In this document: piece after piece, positions 18,214 to 26,359 of the stretch
Numbering within the stretch: position 1 is the first letter of the stretch
Layout: each line of letters starts with the position of its first letter
Assembly: GCF_004327285.1 (NCBI RefSeq)
Contig: NZ_QJUI01000004.1
Location: forward strand, 1-64,000
Direction of reading: 5' to 3'
Source: Phytopseudomonas daroniae
GTDB lineage: Bacteria; Pseudomonadota; Gammaproteobacteria; Pseudomonadales; Pseudomonadaceae
Length of the DNA: 64,000 nucleotides
Notes under the pieces: model-generated
The model's input: the letters and a program-made list of their open reading frames with translations, nothing else
Database searches by the model: none
What the model was told of the DNA's origin: nothing
Position numbers and translations under genes: made by a program

Positions 18214-19283
18214 ATACTCTCTCCCGATGAATAAGCTTTCGATGCGGGCTTGCCAAGCAAGTCCCAGTACTGGTTTGGTAGCAAACCCGTAGCTGACCGC
18301 TTGATTTCGATATTGTTCCGGGTCAAAGGTTCACCGGCAGCGATATCCTGTGCAGCAACAATGTACTTGCGAGCCACTTCCAGATTTGCCAGTTCGCGCT
18401 GCGTTGGCGCCTTGACTTTAGGCTTGAGGGCCTGCTCCAGATTACGTATTGCCTGGACAAAAGCCTTGAATTCTTCAGGTGAAGCAGAAGCTGCGTGATC
18501 CGGCCCAGCCATTCCCTTATCCAGGGTGATATGTTTTTCAAGGCAGCGGGCCCCCAGGGCAACGGCGGCACAACAGGCCTCGATACCTAGCGAATGGTCT
18601 GAATAGCCTACCGAGAACTTGTAGGCGTCACGCAACTGCCGGATGGCATCGAGGTTCAGATCGCCCGGGCGCGCCGGATAATCGGTGACGCAGTGCAAGA
18701 TGGTGACCTTGCTTTTGATCTGCTCCATCGCTTCAGCCGTGAAGTAATGGTGCTTCAACCAGCGGTAGCTGCTGGGCTCCGCATCCGTGGCCTCCAAGTA
18801 GCCATATGCCAGGGCGGCAAGAGCGTCTTCGACCTCGGACAACGTGGCCATCCCCGTGGAAATGATGACATCGATTCCAGTTCGGGCGTGCTCGATCAAT
18901 AGAGGCAGATTGGTAAGATCCCCGGAGCCGATTTTGAGAGACTTAGGAGCGGTATCCCGCACGATGACCTCAAGTGACTCGCTGTCGAAGCAAGTCGTCA
19001 TGAAATCTATCTCGCATTTTTTGCATTCTTCGCTCAATTCAAGAAAGTCTGCATAGCTCAGCTCAAGCCTCTTGAGCATTTCTGCTTGCGTACCACTACT
19101 TGCATCATTCTCGTTTTGATACTCGGCCTTTCGTGCCGTACCAGTTACCAGTTTTTCGGTGACGAATGTCTGGAATTTTACAGCATCCGCGCCACACTCG
19201 CTGGCCGCACGCACCAATTCCTTGGCCAAGGCCAGCGAACCATTATGGTTCACACCAGCCTCCGCAATTATATAAACGCTCAT
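18210..19283 (-). CDS. NeuB/LegI-like nonulosonate synthase
   Basis: The 357-residue enzyme condenses PEP with a 2-acetamido mannose-type sugar. The TIM-barrel motif AEAGVNHNGS (7-16), DAVKFQTF, KIGSGDL, STGMATLSE, HCVTDYPA and GYSDHS are all present. A C-terminal SAF (antifreeze-like) domain follows from about residue 295. Length and motifs fit NeuB/LegI. Its start overlaps the neuC-like stop by 4 bp and its stop overlaps the neuA-like start, so the three genes form a coupled module. Confidence 0.9.
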   Translation of the reverse strand: MSVYIIAEAGVNHNGSLALAKELVRAASECGADAVKFQTFVTEKLVTGTARKAEYQNENDASSGTQAEMLKRLELSYADFLELSEECKKCEIDFMTTCFDSESLEVIVRDTAPKSLKIGSGDLTNLPLLIEHARTGIDVIISTGMATLSEVEDALAALAYGYLEATDAEPSSYRWLKHHYFTAEAMEQIKSKVTILHCVTDYPARPGDLNLDAIRQLRDAYKFSVGYSDHSLGIEACCAAVALGARCLEKHITLDKGMAGPDHAASASPEEFKAFVQAIRNLEQALKPKVKAPTQRELANLEVARKYIVAAQDIAAGEPLTRNNIEIKRSATGLLPNQYWDLLGKPASKAYSSGESI

Positions 19284-20437
19284 AATTTAAATTCCAGATC
19301 GAAGAACTGTTTACCCAGATTACCAGATATGCCGTGCTTGCGGAACTCGGTAATAATTGTACGAGATGGAGAACTGCCCTGGTATGGGTTTTCCGCTGCA
19401 GACAGTTGTGCAGCATAAGCATCCGACAAAGCCGTGTGTATCGCATTCGCAATGCCTTGGTAGTCCAGCGGCACATCAAGTGTGGCAGGAGAGCGGATAC
19501 GGCCTTTCTGTCGATCGCCAATATTGATGATCGGTCGTTTGAAGCTGGGCATTTCGATAATTCCGGAGGAAGAATTACCTATATACAGCTCACAATATTT
19601 CATCAGCGAAAGATAAATATCCCGGTGCAATGACTTGATCAATATGACTTGCTCTGGACATGCGGCAGAAAACTCTTTTATAGCGCTGATGATTTCCCTG
19701 CTCATGGCATCCGAGTTAGGGTATATGATGACTTTGACGATATCGGGGTAGTCTTGCAAGGCTCGCAGTAGGCCTTCGATATTCTCGGAGTCCTTGTTAG
19801 TTTCTGGGTGATATACGACCAGCATGTATTTTTGACCATGGGGCAGGCCGATAGTCGTTTCCAGAGTTTCCCGGGGAAGAATGGGTTGTCTATTCATCGA
19901 CTCCAACCCCAGTGCGCCACACCTGATTACGTTATCAGGATGCTCACCCATCTGAATCACACGGCGCCGATACTCCTCGGTCGAGGTGAAATGCAAGCTG
20001 GCAAGCTTGGTGATGGCATGCCTGACCTTATCATCCACCGCCCCTTCCGTTACCTCCCCGCCGTGCAGATGCACTATTGGTATTTTTGCAATCATAGCGG
20101 CTTCACAGGCAGCCAGCAGCTCGACCCGGTCACCGAGCACGACGAAATAATCTGGTTTTTCACGAGCGAAGTAATCAGCAAGCGACATTGCCAATAATGC
20201 AGAAGATCGCGTAATCGCCTGAGGCGAATCATCTGCAATCAAATTAGCGAAACACTCTGTCGGCTTGAAGCCATCTTTTATAATATCGGCGACGGTATAT
20301 CCATACTCATGCGAAAGATGAGTACCACTGACAATGAGCTGCAGATCAAAGTCCTCACTCTCATCCAGCTCTTTAACAAGCCAATAAAGAAGACCATATT
20401 CTGCACGCGTGCTAGTGAACACAGCTATTTTTTGCAT
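19280..20437 (-). CDS. NeuC/LegG-like hydrolysing UDP-sugar 2-epimerase
   Basis: This 385-residue enzyme belongs to the NeuC/LegG branch of GT-B-fold UDP-GlcNAc 2-epimerases that release the free manno sugar. Visible motifs are TSTRAEYGLL (8-17), LGDRVELLAA, HLHGGEVTEGAVDD and the UDP-binding IGNSSSGIIE. With genes for UDP-diacetylbacillosamine in the same locus, the LegG reaction (to 2,4-diacetamido-2,4,6-trideoxymannose) is the best prediction. NeuC activity on UDP-GlcNAc is the alternative. The gene is first of the coupled neuC-neuB-neuA block, 48 bp after a glycosyltransferase. Confidence 0.88.
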   Translation of the reverse strand: MQKIAVFTSTRAEYGLLYWLVKELDESEDFDLQLIVSGTHLSHEYGYTVADIIKDGFKPTECFANLIADDSPQAITRSSALLAMSLADYFAREKPDYFVVLGDRVELLAACEAAMIAKIPIVHLHGGEVTEGAVDDKVRHAITKLASLHFTSTEEYRRRVIQMGEHPDNVIRCGALGLESMNRQPILPRETLETTIGLPHGQKYMLVVYHPETNKDSENIEGLLRALQDYPDIVKVIIYPNSDAMSREIISAIKEFSAACPEQVILIKSLHRDIYLSLMKYCELYIGNSSSGIIEMPSFKRPIINIGDRQKGRIRSPATLDVPLDYQGIANAIHTALSDAYAAQLSAAENPYQGSSPSRTIITEFRKHGISGNLGKQFFDLEFKL

Positions 20438-20485
20438 ACTTCTCCCTGGACAGCCCTAGCTGACGCTCCTTCAAATAAGTGACCT

Positions 20486-21697
20486 CTACAGTGAAGCCGA
20501 CTTGATAATGGCTTCATTATAAAACCGTTCAAATAACACATCGCGCGAATAGTGATTCATCGCGTACTCATGTATCAGCTTAGAACTAATGCGCTCGTTT
20601 GCAAGATAACACCTGAGTCGCTCCGCACTGGCGCGCACATCTTGAGTCAGGACTAACCCCAGCTTATTATCTTCAATGACCTTCGCCTGCCACCCCAAAT
20701 GATTGATAATGATTGGCTTGCCGGCAGCAAGTGCATCGAAGAATTTATTTGCTGAATTATTATATAAGGCGGGAATGTTCTTTACTGTAGAAAAACAAGC
20801 ATCGGCATGTTGTATGTATGCAATAACCTGTTTCTTGCTCATACTATCCAGTATGAAGACCCGATCTTCGAGGTGTTCCTCCTTGATGCGACGCTGCAAA
20901 TGACCTTTTTCTGCACCCTCGCCAATAAGTAAAAATTTTATTCTAGCACCCGCCTCCAGTGCAGCAGCGATATCTAGAATATACCCCAAGCCATTGACAT
21001 ACCCGAATGTACCGGCATACACACACACCTTGGTGCCATTTTCAGTTTTTAACCTAGTTATAATGCCTGGCTGCTCATATTTACAAGCAAACGCTGCCAT
21101 ATCACATGCGTTTGGCACGACAACGACTTTTTCGGGAGCAACGCCTTTCGTAATGATGCCTTCGGCAATGCCGGAAGAAAGCGCGATGACCTTTGTTGAG
21201 TACGCATAGACTTTCGCTTCAAAAAGAAATAAAAGCCTGATGATATATTTATTCCTTATAATGTTCATCGCCACCGGCACATCCGGCCAGAGATCCCTGA
21301 CCTCGAAAACCAGAGGAACTCTTTTAAAAAAACAGTACACCAGCGCGGGTACTGCAATCGTAAGTGGCGTGCTGGACGCGAGCAACACATCGCGCTTCTT
21401 TATAGCCAGAACATAAAACGAAGCAATCAAAATAAACAGAAGAAAAGACAAGGCCCTGCGCAGAAAGGACATTTCATTGCTGTAACTTACATGGATAATG
21501 TGAAGACGCACCCCGTCTATTTCTTCTTTGCTGAGAAGGTGCCACCACGCCTTCTTTTCTACTGGATAGAATGCAGTCGATGTCACAAGATCGACTGCAT
21601 TGCCTTTTTGCACCAGCCGCTTAGCAAACTCATAAGACCGAACACCACCATAATAGGAGGGCGTCGTAAAGTACTGATGCAAATATAATATCTTCAC
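20486..21697 (-). CDS. GT4-family glycosyltransferase (WbuB-like)
   Basis: This 403-residue retaining GT-B enzyme opens with LYLHQYFTTPSYYGGVRSYEFA and has VFEVRDLWPDVP, VVPNACDMAAF, CVYAGTFGYVNGL and the donor-site region FFDALAAGKPI, all as in WbuB-type enzymes that add N-acetylfucosamine-like sugars. The helix around residues 82-105 is very hydrophobic, suggesting membrane association. Its start lies 1 bp from the stop of the next upstream glycosyltransferase. Donor sugar not determined. AT-rich composition. Confidence 0.85.
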   Translation of the reverse strand: MKILYLHQYFTTPSYYGGVRSYEFAKRLVQKGNAVDLVTSTAFYPVEKKAWWHLLSKEEIDGVRLHIIHVSYSNEMSFLRRALSFLLFILIASFYVLAIKKRDVLLASSTPLTIAVPALVYCFFKRVPLVFEVRDLWPDVPVAMNIIRNKYIIRLLFLFEAKVYAYSTKVIALSSGIAEGIITKGVAPEKVVVVPNACDMAAFACKYEQPGIITRLKTENGTKVCVYAGTFGYVNGLGYILDIAAALEAGARIKFLLIGEGAEKGHLQRRIKEEHLEDRVFILDSMSKKQVIAYIQHADACFSTVKNIPALYNNSANKFFDALAAGKPIIINHLGWQAKVIEDNKLGLVLTQDVRASAERLRCYLANERISSKLIHEYAMNHYSRDVLFERFYNEAIIKSASL

Positions 21698-22816
21698 TCA
21701 ATAGACTCTTTTCAACAAGAACTCTGCACGGCGATTCCAGCTGAACGCCTCGACAGGGTTACCGGCATCCTGGAACGTCAAACCGTTTGGAAAAGCAGCT
21801 AATGCTCTTGATATTGCATCGGCAATGCTGCGCTCACAACGCGACTCGCAACTGAAGCCAACGTACCCTTCAGGGTAAAGCCCATCTATGCCCTGCCCCT
21901 TGCTGTAGACGATAGGGACACATTGGCTAATCGCCTCCATGTAGACCAATCCGAACGTTTCAAAATGCGATGGCATAACTAGCACTGCCGCGTCTGCAAG
22001 GTACCTGCAGATCGTAGCGTGCTCCGTGACTCTAGGAAAAAAAAACACTCTTTCCCTTATATGACCGGGGAGTTCACCATAAACGGCCTTGTAGTCCACA
22101 TAGTCACCACCAACGACAGTAAACGTAGCCTTCTCGCCTAACGCCAATGAAAAGAACCCTTTGATTGCGCTTTTTATATTCTTGTTTAGGTTGATATCGC
22201 CCACATAAATAGCATTGAACCTTCCCTGCCCGCAAACTGGCCGTTGCTGCTTCAAGTGTTCAATCCAGTAATCATCTACGGCACTTCCAAAGAATAGCGA
22301 TTTCGACTTGCACAGCTGATACTTTTTCTCAATAACTTCTTTGTGTGCAGGCGAAATAAAGAGCACATATTTCGCTTCGGCCAACACTTTCCGAACAGCC
22401 CATCGCCAGTGCGGCAACGCCCGCTCAAACACGTTTACGTCCGTAGACCTAACACTCAATACATATGGCACCGAGTATCGTTTAGATAAGAAATAAGCAA
22501 GAAAACCGTCGCTGTACAACGTGTGCGCATGAACGACATCGACGCCCTCGAGCCCTTTTCCTTTTGACAAATAGCTGAATGCCCCAAATAAAGAAATCAA
22601 TTTCCAGGAAAAGAATAAACGCGTAAAAATGCCTAAGCATTTTGTGTAGTATACATTGACGCCAGGACTGGAAATATTGTTCACTCCGCGGTGCTCTGCC
22701 TTGCGAATCGGCACCCATACATGCTGGTCGCCCCCACCAGAGGCAGCCACGGCCTCGATTAGACGCCGATGAACCTTAGAGCCAATATAATAAGAGCACA
22801 AATGTAGAGTTTTCAT
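21698..22816 (-). CDS. GT4-family glycosyltransferase
   Basis: The 372-residue product shows GT4 features: DVVHAHTLYSDGFLA, FNAIYVGDINLNKNIKSA, VLVMPSHFETFGLVYMEAIS (the E-x7-E region) and a C-terminal return helix. The ATG at 22816 is favoured because it begins MKTLHLCSYY with a GAGTTGGGAA upstream. The longer frame to 22912 would overlap the dehydrogenase gene. Specificity is unknown. Confidence 0.82.
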   Translation of the reverse strand: MKTLHLCSYYIGSKVHRRLIEAVAASGGGDQHVWVPIRKAEHRGVNNISSPGVNVYYTKCLGIFTRLFFSWKLISLFGAFSYLSKGKGLEGVDVVHAHTLYSDGFLAYFLSKRYSVPYVLSVRSTDVNVFERALPHWRWAVRKVLAEAKYVLFISPAHKEVIEKKYQLCKSKSLFFGSAVDDYWIEHLKQQRPVCGQGRFNAIYVGDINLNKNIKSAIKGFFSLALGEKATFTVVGGDYVDYKAVYGELPGHIRERVFFFPRVTEHATICRYLADAAVLVMPSHFETFGLVYMEAISQCVPIVYSKGQGIDGLYPEGYVGFSCESRCERSIADAISRALAAFPNGLTFQDAGNPVEAFSWNRRAEFLLKRVY

Positions 22817-22889
22817 TTCCCAACTCGCTGCAGGTGTGCCTACTTGACCGCCATATGAAAACAACCCAGTCCGAACCAGGAAAGCGTCT

Positions 22890-24167
22890 TCAAAGCCGCA
22901 AATCCGCTTCACTCGCGTCCAGGACGTATTTCAAGTCGTAGATGACTCTATTCTTTTTCGCAAAACTGCGGATAGAGGGTGCCCCTAATGCCTTGAACTC
23001 GTCATGCGCCACAGCTATCAAAATGGCGTCATAAGCGCCTGTTTCTGGATGCGACAATAGTGTTATGGCGTGCTGAGCCTTTGCTTCATGGGGACAGGCG
23101 ACAGGATCATATATATCCACCTTGACGTTATAGTCCAACAACTCCCTGACTATATCCAGTATTCTGGAGTTACGCAGATCAGGACAGTTCTCCTTGAACG
23201 TCACACCCATTATTAAAACCCTGCTGGATGGCACATCCATTTGGTGCTTCAGCATTGTTTTAATCAACTGGCTTACAACATAAGTTCCCATTCCATCATT
23301 GAGCCTTCGACCAGCAAGAATTACTTCAGGGTCGTATCCCATCAGGCATGACTTGTAGGTAAGATAATAAGGATCAACCCCTATGCAGTGCCCTCCGACA
23401 AGCCCCGGACGAAACGGTAGAAAATTCCATTTAGTCCCGGCCGCATTCAACACTGCCTGCGTGTCGATCCCTAGCATATTACATATGATCGCCAATTCAT
23501 TGACCAAGGCGATATTGAGATCCCTCTGCGTGTTTTCTATTACCTTTGCCGCTTCTGCCACCTTTATACTTTCTGCCAGATGCGTCCCCGCCAGAACGAC
23601 TTGACCATATAATTCATCGACGAACTTTGCCGCTTCTTTAGTTGACCCTGAAGTAACCTTTACAATATTACTTATCCGGTGTTTTTTATCACCGGGATTG
23701 ATACGCTCAGGACTATATCCCACGTAGAAGTCGTCATTAAACTTCAAACCAGAGATTCTCTCCAGCTCAGGAACACACTCCCCCTCAGTCACCCCTGGGT
23801 ATACGGTGGATTCATAAATCACGTAGTCGCCAACGTTCAACACCGAGGCGACCATTCTGGTGGCGTCCATCAGTAGATGCAGATCCGGCCTTTTATACTT
23901 ATCTATGGGGGTTGGCACCGTTACGATGTACACGTTGCAGCGCGCAATATCATTCAACTCATCAGTAAACGTGAGCCCCTGGGCTCTCGACAGAGCCAGC
24001 TCGTCAGCGGATATTTCCCCCGTTCTCTCAACACCGATGGACAGCTGACCTATACGCTCGGAATCTATATCGAACCCTACAACCTTATATTTTTTAGAAA
24101 ACTCAACAGCTAAAGGAAGACCAACATAGCCAAGCCCCAATACTGCAATTTCAATATCACCTGTCAT
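22890..24167 (-). CDS. TviB/WbpO-type UDP-N-acetylhexosamine 6-dehydrogenase
   Basis: This 425-residue enzyme oxidises C6 of UDP-GlcNAc or UDP-GalNAc to the uronic acid with NAD. It has the N-terminal Rossmann motif [28 protein letters not shown] and the catalytic cysteine C261 in [13 protein letters not shown], plus [14 protein letters not shown] in the C-terminal domain. VDPYYL places it in the TviB/WbpO/VipA group. The C4-epimerase partner (TviC/WbpP) usually next to it is absent here, so the product may be used without epimerisation. It is the first enzyme gene of the locus. Confidence 0.9.
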   Translation of the reverse strand: MTGDIEIAVLGLGYVGLPLAVEFSKKYKVVGFDIDSERIGQLSIGVERTGEISADELALSRAQGLTFTDELNDIARCNVYIVTVPTPIDKYKRPDLHLLMDATRMVASVLNVGDYVIYESTVYPGVTEGECVPELERISGLKFNDDFYVGYSPERINPGDKKHRISNIVKVTSGSTKEAAKFVDELYGQVVLAGTHLAESIKVAEAAKVIENTQRDLNIALVNELAIICNMLGIDTQAVLNAAGTKWNFLPFRPGLVGGHCIGVDPYYLTYKSCLMGYDPEVILAGRRLNDGMGTYVVSQLIKTMLKHQMDVPSSRVLIMGVTFKENCPDLRNSRILDIVRELLDYNVKVDIYDPVACPHEAKAQHAITLLSHPETGAYDAILIAVAHDEFKALGAPSIRSFAKKNRVIYDLKYVLDASEADLRL

Positions 24168-24228
24168 TGCTGCTTTCCTATACTGCTAATCTACTAATCG
24201 CCAATAATTCATTTAGTGTCGCACCTGA

Positions 24229-24639
24229 TCAACTTCGCCAAGAAACGGTTAGAAAAACCTTTCTTTTTAATCCATCCCGGACAGCTTGACGATATCTCAT
24301 TGCGACTAGGACTTTATTTTGGCTTATATAAACGACACTCAAGCTACTCCTTGTCGATGATCGCAAAACCTTTTCGCTGCCCATCTGGATCATAACTGAT
24401 GTAATACGCTTCTCTATATCACTTAGCGAGCCAGAAAACTCATAAATATACTTATTGTCGCACCCATACTGATTTCTTTCCTTTTTTATTGATAATGGCC
24501 TGGATCCAAAATCCACGCCTATCTTTTCTTTAAAATAAATAGAGGTCTCAGTATTTCGCGTAGCCTTTGTTATATTATCTCCATCACCCTGATCACAGCC
24601 AGAAACCACCAAAGCACATAATAAAAATAAAAGCTTCAT
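24229..24639 (-). CDS. Small lipoprotein of unknown function
   Basis: From the ATG at 24639 the protein is about 136 residues, starting MKLLFLLCALVVSGC with a clear lipobox (VSGC). In-frame ATGs at 24648 and 24669 are alternatives. The mature part has Cys residues in YGCDNKYIYEF and ends KVFLTVSW. It is not a family I can name. It opens the minus-strand locus, and its layout resembles the lipoprotein near the other end (6400-6849). AT-rich composition matches the glycan genes. Confidence 0.7.
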   Translation of the reverse strand: MKLLFLLCALVVSGCDQGDGDNITKATRNTETSIYFKEKIGVDFGSRPLSIKKERNQYGCDNKYIYEFSGSLSDIEKRITSVMIQMGSEKVLRSSTRSSLSVVYISQNKVLVAMRYRQAVRDGLKRKVFLTVSWRS

Positions 24640-24669
24640 CCTTAACATAACAACATTCGCTTCATGCAT

Positions 24670-25145
24670 AAATCCTTAAGCAGCCAGGGTATACCTAGTA
24701 AAAACCCCAGTGATGAATTTTACCGGTGATTGCCAAATAAGCGAACCTTAAGTGGAAAACCGGTACCCTCACCTGCTCTCAGGCTTCTACCATCCGCTCA
24801 TGAGCAGCTCTACCCGGATTCTTCCAACCGTTAATGAGTTCGATTACAAGCTCCTTGAGCTTATCCAGCATCCGTGTTGAGACCATTTTGAGCACTCGTT
24901 CGAACCTTGTAGGCTTCGGCCTGGTTTGCCCTTCGTGCCAAGCCACCACTGACGTGAAACACGGGTTCACACATCTGGACACGGCCCGTGAGACGCTCGC
25001 GCGTAGACGTATATGACTTTCAGATTGAGGAGGAAGTTCGCGGCATTAAAATTGTCATGGCATTGCCTTTCACGCTCATATTGCATCGCAGGCAAAGCGC
25101 ACAAATCAGCTTCTGGTAAGCCGTCACGCAGGATGGCAGCCGCTA
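24670..25145. other. Upstream region of the glycan locus, no gene recognised
   Basis: About 475 bp between the first lipoprotein gene and an insertion sequence. It should contain the locus promoter on the minus strand, but no convincing -35/-10 pair or JUMPstart element was found. A minus-strand frame at 24779-24982 (67 codons) could be a remnant of a gene interrupted by the IS. It has no recognisable domain. Confidence 0.45.
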
Positions 25146-26055
25146 GGTTCTGTACGAAAAGTCGGTGCGGGTAGAATTGCCGCCATGATTGGCTGGAGGC
25201 CCGCATGGCAAAGCGCTACGAACTCCCCGATGCAGCATGGGAGTTGATCAAGGATCTGGTTTCCCCGGAACAGAAGATGGGCCGGCCGCGCAGTGATGAT
25301 CGGCTGTTGCTCAACGGCATCTTCTGGATCCTCTGCTCCGGGGCCGCCTGGCGCGACCTGCCCGAACGCTTCGGCCCGTGGTCAACGGTGTATCAACGGT
25401 TCCGTGATTGGCGAGACGATGGCACGTTTGACCGAGTACTTGAGCGGTTGCACGTTCGGTTGAATCAGGAAGGCCTGATCGATCTGGACACCTGGATGAT
25501 CGACTCCACTGCGGTACGTGCAACCCGAGCCTCTTCAGGAGCCGGGAAAAAGGGGGGCCAGAAGAACCGGTAGACCATGCGTTGGGACGTAGCCGAGGCG
25601 GCCTGACCACCAAGACTCACCTGATCTGCGATGCCAATGGGATACCTCTTCGCTTCGTGCTGTCGCCAGGACAGGCCAGCGACATTGCACATGCTCAGCC
25701 GCTCTTGGATCAGGTGCGTATCCCCGGAAAGTCGGGACGGCCTCGTAAGCGCTGCCGTTGGTTACTGGCAGGCAAAGGTTACGATGCCGAGCATCTGCGC
25801 CAGTACTGCGACCGTTACCGCATGCAGCCGGTGATTCCGCAGCGCACCATGAAACGCAAAGCCAAGCCAGGACTACCCCGGCTGTTTGATCGTCCGAAAT
25901 ACCGGCAACGGAACATCATCGAGCGGATGTTTGGCTGGCTGAAAGAGAGCCGGAGGATCGGCACCCGCTACGACAAGCTCGCCAGAAGTTTTGGCGCGAT
26001 GGTCACGCTGGCTTGCGCGCTGCGATGCCTACGGCAGTACTTTTCGTACAGAACC
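25146..26055 (+). mobile_element. Complete IS5-family insertion sequence (IS427-like), 910 bp
   Basis: Perfect 17-bp terminal inverted repeats GGTTCTGTACGAAAAGT (25146-25162) and ACTTTTCGTACAGAACC (26039-26055) bound the element. The dinucleotide TA flanks both ends (25144-25145 and 26056-26057), fitting the short TA duplication of this group. One transposase gene in two overlapping frames fills it. The intact structure suggests a recent insertion upstream of the glycan locus. Confidence 0.9.
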
Positions 26056-26058
26056 TAG
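25205..26058 (+). CDS. IS5-family transposase, made by -1 frameshift
   Basis: The first frame (25205-25573) gives ELPDAAWELIKDLV, GIFWILCSGAAWRDLP and LDTWMIDSTAVRA, which holds the first Asp of the DDE site. The second frame continues EEPVDHALGRSRGGLTTKTH, then LLAGKGYDAEHLR (second Asp) and RNIIERMFGWLKESRRIGTRYDKL (Glu). The frames join by a -1 shift at the run of five A and six G at 25547-25557, a known frameshift arrangement in IS427-like elements. Both frames are otherwise intact, so this is probably programmed and not a mutation. The TAG stop is partly formed by target sequence. Confidence 0.88.
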
Positions 26059-26359
26059 ACGCGATATCGCCATCGGCTTGAGTCACCACAGGATTTTAAA
26101 CAGGCCAAACAGATCAACGATCGCGGCTAGATGGAGACACCTTTGCTCGTGCGCTGGTAGGTACATTGCCTCCCCATTTCTGCTTTGAACCGAGACTGTG
26201 AAGCCTCACCTGAGCAGCTTCTCAGTCAACTCTAGCGAATGCAGGGAGCTAGTCGTAGCCTAGAATGTCCTGCAGCTCTGGCGCGTAATCGGCGAGAGCA
26301 TTCGGTGTCACGCAATGTTGGCTGTGCACGCCGCGAATCTTACTTCTGGCAGACTCTGT
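26059..26359. other. Spacer, nothing recognised
   Basis: About 300 bp between the IS element and the metallo-hydrolase gene. No gene, terminator or repeat was recognised. Confidence 0.4.

Noticed and set aside
24779..24830. Possible JUMPstart/ops element (two GGTAG on the minus strand)
   Set aside because: The two GGTAG motifs are 23 bp apart and the ops core GGCGGTAG is not matched (GGATGGTAG), so RfaH-type control is not supported.
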